Shown: positions 47,854 through 56,856 of the stretch, piece after piece | Numbering within the stretch: position 1 is the stretch's first letter | Layout: every line of letters starts with the position of its first letter | NCBI RefSeq assembly: GCF_027116575.1 | Contig: NZ_CP098252.1 | Location: 1 to 64,000 of the forward strand | DNA length: 64,000 nucleotides | Direction of reading: 5' to 3' | DNA from: Oxalobacter aliiformigenes | Lineage (GTDB): Bacteria; Pseudomonadota; Gammaproteobacteria; Burkholderiales; Burkholderiaceae_D | Made by a program: the position numbers and the translations under genes | Notes under the pieces: generated by a model | What the model was told of the DNA's origin: nothing | The model's database searches: none | The model's input: the letters and a program-made list of their open reading frames with translations, nothing else

Positions 47854-49239
47854 TCAACATCGTTTCCGGAAAGTGGTATTCACGGCTGAAACAAGTACTT
47901 CCGCAAAGGGAACCGTTTCCAGTTCATGGCACAGACCGATCAGTTCGTCCTGTGTCGAGGCCGCGATAATCCCTTCTGTCTGCATACGGAATTTTTTCCC
48001 GACCGCGTCCCAATCCAGCGGATTTTCCGGATCTCCCTTTGAAATATTGGTCTGGGCCACCAGTTTTTCCCCGTCTTCCGTAACGGCTTCAATCCGTGCC
48101 GGCCAATATTCGGGAACCAGTGCATCGATTCCGTCATCGACGACGACCTGAATGCTTTTTTCCAGATAGCCGACCGCTTCTTCCGCGACTGCCTGATCCG
48201 TAAAATGACGTTCGACCGGAACACCTCTCAGAAGCGCACTGGCGACACAGTACGTCATACTGAAACGAGCCTGCCGCGAATCCACAGGATTGCGGCATCC
48301 GACAAAACCGACAGCAGCCCTGTAAGTAAACAGCCTGATTTTTCCCAGAAAACGTCCTCCGGCTTTTTTTCTGATTTCCAAAGCGGCATCGATCGCCGAA
48401 TGTGTATGACGGCAACATGGATAAGCCTTGACGGAAACATCCAGCGTTCGCCATCTTTTCCCGAAATCCCTGAAAATACGCTCATCGACTTCCTGCCGTG
48501 CAAATCCGGCAAAAAAGCCCTTCTCCCCTTCCAGAATATCCCCCGCCCCGCTGAGTCCTCTCTCTGCCAGCAAGGCAACCAGAACACCCTGTGCGGATGC
48601 TGTTCCGGCATGGAGGAACTTGCTCGTTCCTCCATGCAGAAATTCCTGGAGAAACTGCATCAGTCCGGATGCCATCGAACCGGCATTACCCAACGCCCAG
48701 TCCAGATGTTGCCTGTCCAGCCCGAGCATTTTTCCGGCCGCCATAGCCGCACCGAATACTCCGGCGGTAGAGGTGGTATGAAAAATCTCATAATGCGCCG
48801 GAACCACTGCCGCGCCGATCCGGAGCAGAACCTCATATCCCCCGACAACCGACAGAATCAGGTCTTCCCCTGTTTTGCCTGCGTAACCGGCAACCGCCAG
48901 CGCGGCGGGAACAACAACCGTTGCGGGATGTGTAATGCTTCTGCGCTCCACATCATCCATTTCAAGGATATGCCCATAATAGGCATGCGACAGCGCGGCC
49001 AGAAAAGCATTGCTACCCCCGCCACCGATAATGGCCGCCTGATCCTTTCCGCCGAGGCTTTCGACCAGCGACCTGATGGGCGCGGAAGCGGGATGAACGG
49101 CGCCCCCGACAGCACATCCGATCCAGTCCAGAATATATTTCCTGACAGCGTCAATGACTTCTGCCGGAACATCCTCATAACGAAGTCCCGTAACAAATTC
49201 CGTGGATGCCCGGGAAGGAGAAAATTGCCAGTTTTTCAT
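47854..49239 (-). CDS. MmgE/PrpD family protein
   Basis: A 461-residue enzyme of the MmgE/PrpD fold, which includes 2-methylcitrate dehydratase and cis-aconitate decarboxylase. Visible are DWIGCAVGGAVHPASAP, LAALSHAYYGHILEMDDVERRSITHPATVVVPAALA and VKAYPCCRHTHSAIDAAL, which match the conserved His- and Asp-containing motifs. The substrate is uncertain; prpB and prpC are not nearby. It is followed by the NMT1-type binding protein (115-nt gap) on the same strand, so the two may handle one carboxylic acid compound. Confidence 0.85.
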   Translation of the reverse strand: MKNWQFSPSRASTEFVTGLRYEDVPAEVIDAVRKYILDWIGCAVGGAVHPASAPIRSLVESLGGKDQAAIIGGGGSNAFLAALSHAYYGHILEMDDVERRSITHPATVVVPAALAVAGYAGKTGEDLILSVVGGYEVLLRIGAAVVPAHYEIFHTTSTAGVFGAAMAAGKMLGLDRQHLDWALGNAGSMASGLMQFLQEFLHGGTSKFLHAGTASAQGVLVALLAERGLSGAGDILEGEKGFFAGFARQEVDERIFRDFGKRWRTLDVSVKAYPCCRHTHSAIDAALEIRKKAGGRFLGKIRLFTYRAAVGFVGCRNPVDSRQARFSMTYCVASALLRGVPVERHFTDQAVAEEAVGYLEKSIQVVVDDGIDALVPEYWPARIEAVTEDGEKLVAQTNISKGDPENPLDWDAVGKKFRMQTEGIIAASTQDELIGLCHELETVPFAEVLVSAVNTTFRKRC

Positions 49240-49861
49240 ACATTTTTATCCCAAATAAAAGCAAAACGGTAAAAGCCCGCCGGCAGCTTAAACATTCATG
49301 ACAGAAACGTCACAGGCTGTTTGAATGCACGATGGCCAGACAGGAACAACCATCCTGAAAAACAATTTGTCGATTTCCCCACGGGAAATGGCAAACAAAT
49401 ATCTGGCTGGAATACAGGAAACGAAGAACGGTCAGACAGCCCGCTATTGCCGGATCGTGAAATCAGCAACAGGGACAACAGAAATGGCAGGAATACACAA
49501 GGAAAGGCCAAGAAAAACTTTTCCCGGACGGAAATGGAAAATTCACATCAGTTTTTTCTTGAATGCACAGCATATGCATGTTTCTGTCTATCGTTTTTTC
49601 ACATAATCAATATTATTCCTACTTAAACTATAGGAATAATATTGATTATGTCATTGCCGCTCGCGGCTGTCAAACACTATATTTCCGGAACCATCCGGAC
49701 AATTCCCGCAAGTCCGGCATGACATACAGAAACAGACTGCTGAGAAAATTCAAAAACAGGATTCACGAATCCGATACATCCCGCCCTCATTTGTGTCCGA
49801 TCATTACTGTCCGGAATGAAATGAAGTCTAGTTCTGTAAAACGGACTCCATCATCAGAAAA
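49240..49861. other. Intergenic region with a long inverted repeat
   Basis: This 622-bp gap between the divergent MmgE/PrpD and mscS genes contains the 21-bp inverted repeat at 49601-49651. Short frames of up to 101 codons overlap without recognisable domains. The AT content near the repeat is higher than around it. Confidence 0.6.
49601..49651. repeat. Perfect 21-bp inverted repeat with 9-nt loop
   Basis: The arms 49601-49621 (ending AATATTATTCCTA) and 49631-49651 are exact reverse complements. No T tract follows on either strand, so it is not a standard terminator. It lies about 210 bp before mscS and 360 bp before the start of the MmgE/PrpD gene. It may be an operator, a cruciform, or a remnant of a small mobile element. 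Confidence 0.8.
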
Positions 49862-50935
49862 ATGAAACATTTGAAAATCATCTATTTCAGCAATTCATGG
49901 GAATATCTTCTGGCGGCATGTGCCGTCGTACTGCTTCTCTTTCTGGCCCTGCTGTCCCTCAAACGGATACTGGCGGCCCAACTGTACAAAAGGGCACGCC
50001 GTACGGCGACATACTGGGATGATATTCTTGCCATGACTGCGGCATCCACCAGCACGGTTTCCCTGCTGGTATTCTCGTTTCTGAGCGGCCTTTATATTCT
50101 GGATTTGCCGGATGAGGTCAATGCCGTCAATGCCCATCTGGCCGCCGTCGTTTTCCTGTTCCAGTGCGGACTGTGGTTATCGAAAGCGATATCCGGCTGG
50201 CTTGCCATCAAGGCTTCTCCCGAACTGGCTAACGGAACACGTCATGAAACGATGAATATGCATATCATCGGGTTCATCACACGTATCGTAATATGGACGA
50301 TCGTTCTGCTACTGATCCTCGACAACCTGGGCATCAATATCACTGCCCTGATTGCCAGTCTCGGAATCGGTGGTGTCGCCGTGGCACTGGCTGTCCAGAA
50401 TATTTTAGGAGATCTGTTCGCCTCCCTGTCGATTGCCATCGACAAACCCTTCGAAGTCGGGGACTCTATTGTCATCGACGATCTGAACGGTACCGTGAAA
50501 TATGTCGGACTGAAAACGACACGACTGACGAGTATATCGGGCGAGGAACTCGTTATCTCCAATGCCGATCTGCTGAAAAGCCGGATTCACAACTTCAAGA
50601 AGATGCAGGAAAGACGCATGGTCTTTACAATAGGGGTCACTTTCGACACGTCTTCTGAAAAACTGCGGCGAATCAGCGAAATCATCCAGGAGATCTTCAG
50701 CCACATTCCCACTGTCCGGCTGGACCGGGTTCATTTCAGCAGCATCGGTCAATCCAGTCTGGATTTCGAAATCGCCTATTACGTCAGGGATTCCAGCTAT
50801 ACAATCGCCATGGACGCACAGCAGGAAATCAATTTATCCCTGATCGAACACTTTGCCAAAGAAAATATCGAATTCGCTTTTCCGACACAGACACTTTACG
50901 TCACGGAAAACGTGCTGGGATCAGCCGGTACGTAA
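49862..50935 (+). CDS. MscS-family mechanosensitive ion channel
   Basis: An inner-membrane channel that releases solutes on hypo-osmotic shock. It has 357 residues with about four predicted spans. The pore helix ASLGIGGVAVALAVQNILGD (Gly/Ala pattern) is near residues 165-185, followed by the beta domain KPFEVGDSIVIDDLNGTV and the C-terminal alpha/beta domain with FTIGVTFDTSSEKLRRI. It is longer than E. coli MscS (286) because of extra N-terminal spans. Its end overlaps the end of the convergent ABC ATPase by 15 bp. Confidence 0.92.
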   Translation: MKHLKIIYFSNSWEYLLAACAVVLLLFLALLSLKRILAAQLYKRARRTATYWDDILAMTAASTSTVSLLVFSFLSGLYILDLPDEVNAVNAHLAAVVFLFQCGLWLSKAISGWLAIKASPELANGTRHETMNMHIIGFITRIVIWTIVLLLILDNLGINITALIASLGIGGVAVALAVQNILGDLFASLSIAIDKPFEVGDSIVIDDLNGTVKYVGLKTTRLTSISGEELVISNADLLKSRIHNFKKMQERRMVFTIGVTFDTSSEKLRRISEIIQEIFSHIPTVRLDRVHFSSIGQSSLDFEIAYYVRDSSYTIAMDAQQEINLSLIEHFAKENIEFAFPTQTLYVTENVLGSAGT

Positions 50936-52627
50936 TCCGTATTTGTCCGTTGGCACTGCCGCGAGCAATGACCGGGTATAAGGATGGCGCGGATTGCGGT
51001 AAATCTCGTCAGAATCAGCCATTTCAACGACTTCTCCCTGACGCATGACCATGACCTGGTCAGCCATATATTTCACAACGGACAAATCATGGGATATGAA
51101 AAGATAAGACAAACCGAACTCATCCTGCAAATCCTGCAACAGATTGAGAATCTGGGCCTGTACCGATACATCCAGTGCCGAAACCGACTCATCACAAACC
51201 AGAATTTCCGGCTGCATCGTCAGACACCGTGCAATCGCGATACGCTGACGCTGTCCACCGGAAAACTCGTGTGGATAACGGTAAAACGCCGCCCCCGGCA
51301 AACCAACCTTTTCCAGCCATTCAAGAGCCATTTCTTTCCGTTGTACGGCCGACAGCGTTCCCCTGTGGATCGCGAGCGGTTCCATCAGAATTTGTCCGAC
51401 AGTAAACCGGGGATTCAGCGAGGCATAGGGATTCTGGAAAACGATCTGGATACGCCGTTTGTAAGGGTAAAACGCTTTTTCCGACAGCGACAGAATATCC
51501 TTTCCGTCAATGAATACCTGCCCGCCACTGGCTTTATGCAACCTCATCAGCGTCAGGCCCAGCGTCGTTTTTCCCGATCCCGATTCGCCGACGATACCCA
51601 GCGTTTTCTTTCTCGGAAGAACGAACGAAACATCCCGGACGGCATGAAACACGGTTTTCTTGAAAAAGCCGGTACGGATCTCAAAATCCTTGCTCAGGTT
51701 CCGTACCTCAAGGACAACGGCATTCTTTTCCGTATACCCCCGGATACGATCCGGTTTGCCACTGACCGGTTTTTTGCCGGATTTCATGACATCGTCAATA
51801 ACCGGCAGACGGAACGGCCGTTCATTCATAGGGGGACGGCAAAGCAGAAGCGCTTTGGTATAGCCATCTGCGGGAGACTCGAAAATATTTCTTGCCGGCG
51901 CCTGCTCCCGGATTTCACCATACCTCATGACAATCACTTCATCGGCTATTTCCGAAACCAGCTGAAGATCATGTGTAATGAACAGAATGGACATGCGACG
52001 CTTCTTCTGCAATGTCCGCAACAGTTCGATAATCTGGCGTTGGATGGTAACGTCCAGTGCCGTTGTCGGCTCATCGGCAATCAGCAATCGGGGTTCACAG
52101 GCAATCGCCATGGCAATCATCACCCTTTGCTGCTGCCCTCCGGACAATTGGTGGGGCCAGGCATCCACTTTGCGTTCCGGATCGGCAATACCGACTTCAC
52201 CCAGCAATTCAATGGCTCGCATTCTCGCCTGCCGAAAATCCATTCCCTTGTGCAGACGCAACACTTCTCCAATCTGGTATCCCACCGTAAAAACGGGATT
52301 CAAAGACGACATCGGTTCCTGAAATATCATGGATATTTCCGAGCCGCACAATCGTCTTCTTTCTTCCGGATTCATTTTCAGAAGGCTCTTTCCGTTATAC
52401 AGGATATCTGATCCGGCATCGATGACCGCATTGCCGGAAGGCAGCAACCCCATGACAGCCAGCGCACTGACCGACTTTCCGCTTCCGGATTCGCCGACCA
52501 GAGCGACTGTTTTGTTGTATGGAACCGTGAAAGAAATGCCCTTGACCGCCTCGAAACAGGACTGCTTTCCGGTTCTGAACGAAACACGGAGATTTTTGAC
52601 GTATAACAGGTTATCCGTTCCGCTCAT
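50921..52627 (-). CDS. Peptide ABC transporter, double ATP-binding protein
   Basis: Two ABC domains in one 568-residue protein, as in YejF or a DppD-DppF fusion. Domain 1 has Walker A GESGSGKS near 45, the signature LSGGQQQRV and Walker B LLIADEPTTAL. Domain 2 has GESGSGKTTLG near 350, FSGGQRQRIAIAR and ILVCDESVSALD. Both carry the C-terminal oligopeptide-transporter segment. It overlaps the upstream permease by 4 nt and is the last gene of the five-gene operon. Confidence 0.93.
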   Translation of the reverse strand: MSGTDNLLYVKNLRVSFRTGKQSCFEAVKGISFTVPYNKTVALVGESGSGKSVSALAVMGLLPSGNAVIDAGSDILYNGKSLLKMNPEERRRLCGSEISMIFQEPMSSLNPVFTVGYQIGEVLRLHKGMDFRQARMRAIELLGEVGIADPERKVDAWPHQLSGGQQQRVMIAMAIACEPRLLIADEPTTALDVTIQRQIIELLRTLQKKRRMSILFITHDLQLVSEIADEVIVMRYGEIREQAPARNIFESPADGYTKALLLCRPPMNERPFRLPVIDDVMKSGKKPVSGKPDRIRGYTEKNAVVLEVRNLSKDFEIRTGFFKKTVFHAVRDVSFVLPRKKTLGIVGESGSGKTTLGLTLMRLHKASGGQVFIDGKDILSLSEKAFYPYKRRIQIVFQNPYASLNPRFTVGQILMEPLAIHRGTLSAVQRKEMALEWLEKVGLPGAAFYRYPHEFSGGQRQRIAIARCLTMQPEILVCDESVSALDVSVQAQILNLLQDLQDEFGLSYLFISHDLSVVKYMADQVMVMRQGEVVEMADSDEIYRNPRHPYTRSLLAAVPTDKYGLRTG

Positions 52628-53763
52628 GACTTCTCCTGTTTCAGTCTCGGATCAAGTGCATCGCGAAGACCGTCCGTAAACAGGGACAACGCGGTCACCA
52701 GAACAGCCATGGCGACCGTCACGGCGACGAGCTGCCACCATTTCCCGAGAATCAGTTCGTTCTGTGCCTCATTCAACATACTGCCCCAGGAAACCACCCC
52801 GACAGGGACACCGAATCCGAGGAAACTCAAAATGACTTCCGACTTGATGAAACCGACCGACAGAATCGACATCTGAACCAGCGAAATATGACTGACATTG
52901 GGAAAAATGTGAACGAACATTTTCCGCCAGTCCGATGCTCCGATCGTGGTGGCAGCCAGTACATATTCCCGTTCCTTGTGCTTCATATATTCCGCACGCA
53001 CCAGACGGAAAACCCCCGTCCACCCTGTCAGGCCGAGAATCAGAATGATAGTAAGCACCCCCTTGCTTTGCAAAACCGCCGCAACGGCCAGAATCAGCAA
53101 AAGGTAAGGAACAGATGTGAACACGTTATAAAACCAGTTCAGGAAATCATCGACCCACCCTCCGAAATACCCGGCAAACGCTCCCAGCAACGTTCCCAGT
53201 ACCGTCGCGACCAGTGCGGCAATCAGCCCGACGAGAATGGATGTTTCCGATCCTTTCACCGTTTTTTTGATGACATCATGCCCCCATTTGTCAGCGCCAA
53301 ACAGAAGGGTTTCATGGCGTTCTTCTTGACCGGAAACTTCTGTCAGCCTGCTCTTCTGCTGGACACGTATGGCATCCAGTTCTTCCTTGAGAGGATCATC
53401 GATACCATAATCATTTCCGGCAGGTATTCCATGTTGCATGGACTTTCTCAGATCGCGCAAAATATCTTTCAAGGGATCGACGGGATTTTCGGGAGGAATG
53501 GCTTCTGTCTGCGTATCGGCGGCCGCATACTGATCGCCGGATGCATAATCCGTCTGTCCGGCCATAAAGGCCGGCGGCGCATAGTGAACACCTACTTCTT
53601 CCGACCAGTCGGAAGCTACCAGTCCGGACACGGACAAAACCAGCAGTCCCAGAAAAAGAACGACGATTCCCAATGAAAACATGGCCAGCCTATCCGCTCT
53701 CAGACGCTTCCATGTCAGCGACCACAATCCATCGGAGCCTGTCGGGAGTTTATTCATTTCCAT
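52624..53763 (-). CDS. Peptide ABC transporter permease (DppC/YejE type)
   Basis: An inner-membrane permease of about 379 residues. One N-terminal span (about 28-50) is followed by an unusually long polar loop (about 51-170, containing DPLKDILRDLRKSMQ), then the binding-protein-dependent transport domain GSETSILVGLIAALVATVLG and the cytoplasmic EAA-like region. The loop is considerably longer than in E. coli DppC. ATG 53763 overlaps the preceding permease stop; GTG 53766 is also possible. Confidence 0.9.
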   Translation of the reverse strand: MEMNKLPTGSDGLWSLTWKRLRADRLAMFSLGIVVLFLGLLVLSVSGLVASDWSEEVGVHYAPPAFMAGQTDYASGDQYAAADTQTEAIPPENPVDPLKDILRDLRKSMQHGIPAGNDYGIDDPLKEELDAIRVQQKSRLTEVSGQEERHETLLFGADKWGHDVIKKTVKGSETSILVGLIAALVATVLGTLLGAFAGYFGGWVDDFLNWFYNVFTSVPYLLLILAVAAVLQSKGVLTIILILGLTGWTGVFRLVRAEYMKHKEREYVLAATTIGASDWRKMFVHIFPNVSHISLVQMSILSVGFIKSEVILSFLGFGVPVGVVSWGSMLNEAQNELILGKWWQLVAVTVAMAVLVTALSLFTDGLRDALDPRLKQEKS

Positions 53764-54701
53764 CACCGCAAACGAACACGCGGATCGATTTTCTGATACA
53801 GCAAATCCGCCAGCAGATTGAAAAACATTGTCGCCATCGCGACATAAACCGTGATGGCCTTGATGACCGGAAAATCGCTGCGTTCAACCGCAAGAATGAT
53901 TTCCCGTCCGATGCCGGGTATCGAAAAAAAACGCTCGACAAGAAACGCGCCGATCAAAAGGGAAGGCAAATTGGACATGACATACGTTATGATCGGGATC
54001 GCGGCATTGCGCAACACATGAACCCATAAAATCCTTTTTTCCGACAACCCCTTGGCACGGGCCGTTCTGACATAATCCTGTCCGACCTCGTCAAGCATGA
54101 ACGTCCTGTACAGGCGAAGATTGGGCGCGATACTGACGACAAGCAGAATCAGAATCGGCAATGACGCATACCGGAAAAGATTTTCAATCCAGTTATCCCC
54201 CCATCCCTGCACGGGAAACCATCCCAGTTTATAGGCCAGCCAGTACTGGAAAACGATGATGTACACCAGTATGCTGATCGACATCCCGACCGTACAGACT
54301 ATCATGATCATCCTGTCCGTCAGCGATCCCCGGACATAGGCGACAGCCAGCCCCAGCGCAATGGCAAGCCCGGTTTCAAAAACCGTCAACGGAACCAGCA
54401 AGGTCAGTGACGGCCCGAGACGGGAAAGAATGATGCCGGAAACGGGTTCACCGGTACTCCAGCTGCTGCCGAAATCGAAACAGACCGTCTGTTTCAGAAA
54501 TATCCAGAGCTGCACATACATGGGTTCATCGATACCCAGCTGCCTGCGGATATTGGCGATCTGTTCCGGATTGGAAATCTTGCCTGCCAGCACATAGGCG
54601 GGATCGCCTCCTACCCAGTTGAAAAGAAAAAAAACCAGCAGCAGAACCCCGAGAAGAGTGGGTATCATTTGCCACAGACGCCGGATCAGATATGACACCA
54701 T
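53763..54701 (-). CDS. Peptide ABC transporter permease (DppB/YejB type)
   Basis: An inner-membrane permease of 312 residues starting MVSYLIRRLWQMIPTLLGVLLLVFFL, the typical DppB start. It has GDPAYVLAG, RRQLGIDEPMYVQ, six spans, and the coupling segment YVRTARAKGLSEKRILWVHVLRNA. It overlaps the next permease gene by 1 nt and follows the M3 peptidase gene by 84 nt. Confidence 0.93.
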   Translation of the reverse strand: MVSYLIRRLWQMIPTLLGVLLLVFFLFNWVGGDPAYVLAGKISNPEQIANIRRQLGIDEPMYVQLWIFLKQTVCFDFGSSWSTGEPVSGIILSRLGPSLTLLVPLTVFETGLAIALGLAVAYVRGSLTDRMIMIVCTVGMSISILVYIIVFQYWLAYKLGWFPVQGWGDNWIENLFRYASLPILILLVVSIAPNLRLYRTFMLDEVGQDYVRTARAKGLSEKRILWVHVLRNAAIPIITYVMSNLPSLLIGAFLVERFFSIPGIGREIILAVERSDFPVIKAITVYVAMATMFFNLLADLLYQKIDPRVRLR

Positions 54702-54785
54702 GCTATCTTATGATTCCTTTTACAGGATCAGTACGTTTCATGAACAAAAACAGGCGGACGGTACAAACCCCGTCCGTCATGTCAA

Positions 54786-56798
54786 TCATTTGTTGACCTC
54801 AAGACCGCTGATATCCTCATAGAAAGCCGCACTGTCAGGCGAGCGCCCAAGAAAATATCTTACCATTCTGTCCGCCGGCAATTCGCTGCCTCTTTCAAGA
54901 ACCGTCTTTCTGTAAAACCGGCCCACCTGCGGATTCACCAGTTTTCCGTTGAAGCGGGAAAGCATGTCCAGTGCCAGAACCTTGGACCAGAGATAACCGT
55001 AATATCCGGCGGAATAACCACTGACAACATGACTGAACTGGCCAGGGAACTGCGTTCCCTGATCGTACCCCTGGAGGGTCTTGCCTTCCATATCGACCCA
55101 GGTATCCATGACATCCCCCGGCTTGTCACTGTATATTTTCATATCGTATTTGGCATAAAGCGCCTGCCGGGAATAGAAAATTCCCTGTCCGAACCGCCTT
55201 GATTCATTGAGACGCTTCAACATGTCCCTGTCAATTTGCGGACAACTGTTGCCGCAATAGAGCGGCAATGTGGACAAGGCCTCATAATCATGCGCCCATT
55301 CCTCGAACATCTGCGAAGGCGCCTCGACGAAATCCCGCTCGACACTGGTTCCCGACTGTTCGACAAAACGGGTCCTGGACATGACGCCATGCAAAACGTG
55401 TCCGAATTCGTGCAACATCGTCTCAAGCTCGTCGAGATCCAGACCATACCGGTTGAAATTGGCGACCAGTACCGAGATCGGCAAACGGTTTTCCTGTGTA
55501 CTGGAGCCTTGTACCGGGAAAGCGGCGGCGTGACCGTATTTTCCTTCACGGGGATAAATATCGAGATAAATCCCGCCGATCTGTTTGTCCGTCGTTTTGT
55601 CGATCACATCATAATAAAGAACATCGGAATGCCAGACCGGAACATCGGCCTTTTTGAATTCGATACCGTAAAGCTGGCTGGCCAGCCCCATCACCCAATC
55701 CATGGATGCTTTCGTCGGAAAATACTGGCGCAACACGTTCTGATCGATGTTGTAACGGACCTGTTTGACTTTTTGCAGCCAGTAATTGGTATCCCACCGT
55801 CTGATTTCCGCTTCGGACAACGGGATTTGCCTGACAGCGGCCTTGAATGCTCGCAACTCGTCAAGTTCGCGTTTTTCCTCGGAAACAACGATTTTTTCGA
55901 CATCCGCCAGGAATTTATCCACGGTGGCCGGTTTCTTGGCCATACGTCGGCGCAATGCAAAATCCGCATAACTCCGGTAACCGGACAAAACGGCCATTTC
56001 ATGCCGGAGATTGACCGCTTCCTGCAAAAGCCGGAGATTGGCCGGCGTTCCGCGATTGATGAAAGCGAACCGGTAACGTTCACGCGCCTTGTCATTTTCG
56101 GCATACTGCATAAACGGAATATATTCAGGATAGGAAAAACCCAACAGGAAATTTCCCTTCTCATCCTTTTGCAGCCGGTCTATATAATCTTTCGGCAACC
56201 CCTGCAATTCATACGGCGTAAAAACCAGCCTTGTTTTGTTCTCCCGGATATTCCGGCTGAATTCCTGATCGATTTCCGTCAGTCGTGCCAGTATCTGCTT
56301 GACGCGTTTCTGCTTGTCGGGCAGCAACGAGACGCCGGCATCTTCATAAGCACTGACGTTATCCTGACGCAATTTCCGCTCTTCATCATCATTGACGCGG
56401 ACAATACGCATATTCCGGTACAGTTTTGCGTTCTGGAACAAATCCGTAATAAAACGCTGGACATCCATGGAACAGGCATCCGCATTCTTGCGGACTTCCC
56501 CATCCGGAGAAACCTGACTCAAAAGCGCCATCGGCCCCTGCAAATTTTCCAGACTGATTTGCAGACGGTTCCACCCTTTCAGAAATGCTTCGGCTCCCTC
56601 TTCCGTTTCGACAGGAATCCCTTCCAGCTCGGATACTTTCCGGTTCAGATCGGCGATTCCGGCCTGGCATTGCCCGCCGATTTCTCCCGCGGCGGGCAGT
56701 GGCAAAACAGGACGCTCAGCAGACGCCGTCGTCAAAACGGAAAAAGTCAGCGACAGGGCACAAACAACAGACTTCAGAACAGGTATTCGTTTCTTCAT
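54786..56798 (-). CDS. M3-family oligopeptidase with signal peptide
   Basis: A zinc metallopeptidase of 670 residues related to oligopeptidase A, Dcp and thimet oligopeptidase. The zinc site HEFGHVLHG (HExxH) and the downstream glutamate in EAPSQMFEEWAHD are present. The N-terminus (MKKRIPVLKSVVCALSLTFS, then a cleavage site near ASA) looks like a Sec signal peptide, so it would act in the periplasm, unlike most M3 enzymes. It lies between the peptide-binding protein and permease genes. It may trim peptides before uptake; that role is inferred. Confidence 0.88.
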   Translation of the reverse strand: MKKRIPVLKSVVCALSLTFSVLTTASAERPVLPLPAAGEIGGQCQAGIADLNRKVSELEGIPVETEEGAEAFLKGWNRLQISLENLQGPMALLSQVSPDGEVRKNADACSMDVQRFITDLFQNAKLYRNMRIVRVNDDEERKLRQDNVSAYEDAGVSLLPDKQKRVKQILARLTEIDQEFSRNIRENKTRLVFTPYELQGLPKDYIDRLQKDEKGNFLLGFSYPEYIPFMQYAENDKARERYRFAFINRGTPANLRLLQEAVNLRHEMAVLSGYRSYADFALRRRMAKKPATVDKFLADVEKIVVSEEKRELDELRAFKAAVRQIPLSEAEIRRWDTNYWLQKVKQVRYNIDQNVLRQYFPTKASMDWVMGLASQLYGIEFKKADVPVWHSDVLYYDVIDKTTDKQIGGIYLDIYPREGKYGHAAAFPVQGSSTQENRLPISVLVANFNRYGLDLDELETMLHEFGHVLHGVMSRTRFVEQSGTSVERDFVEAPSQMFEEWAHDYEALSTLPLYCGNSCPQIDRDMLKRLNESRRFGQGIFYSRQALYAKYDMKIYSDKPGDVMDTWVDMEGKTLQGYDQGTQFPGQFSHVVSGYSAGYYGYLWSKVLALDMLSRFNGKLVNPQVGRFYRKTVLERGSELPADRMVRYFLGRSPDSAAFYEDISGLEVNK

Positions 56799-56856
56799 AA
56801 ATTCAGAATTTCTTTCAGGTCGTTCCAGACAAGTGGCAAGCGTTCAAAAAACACAC

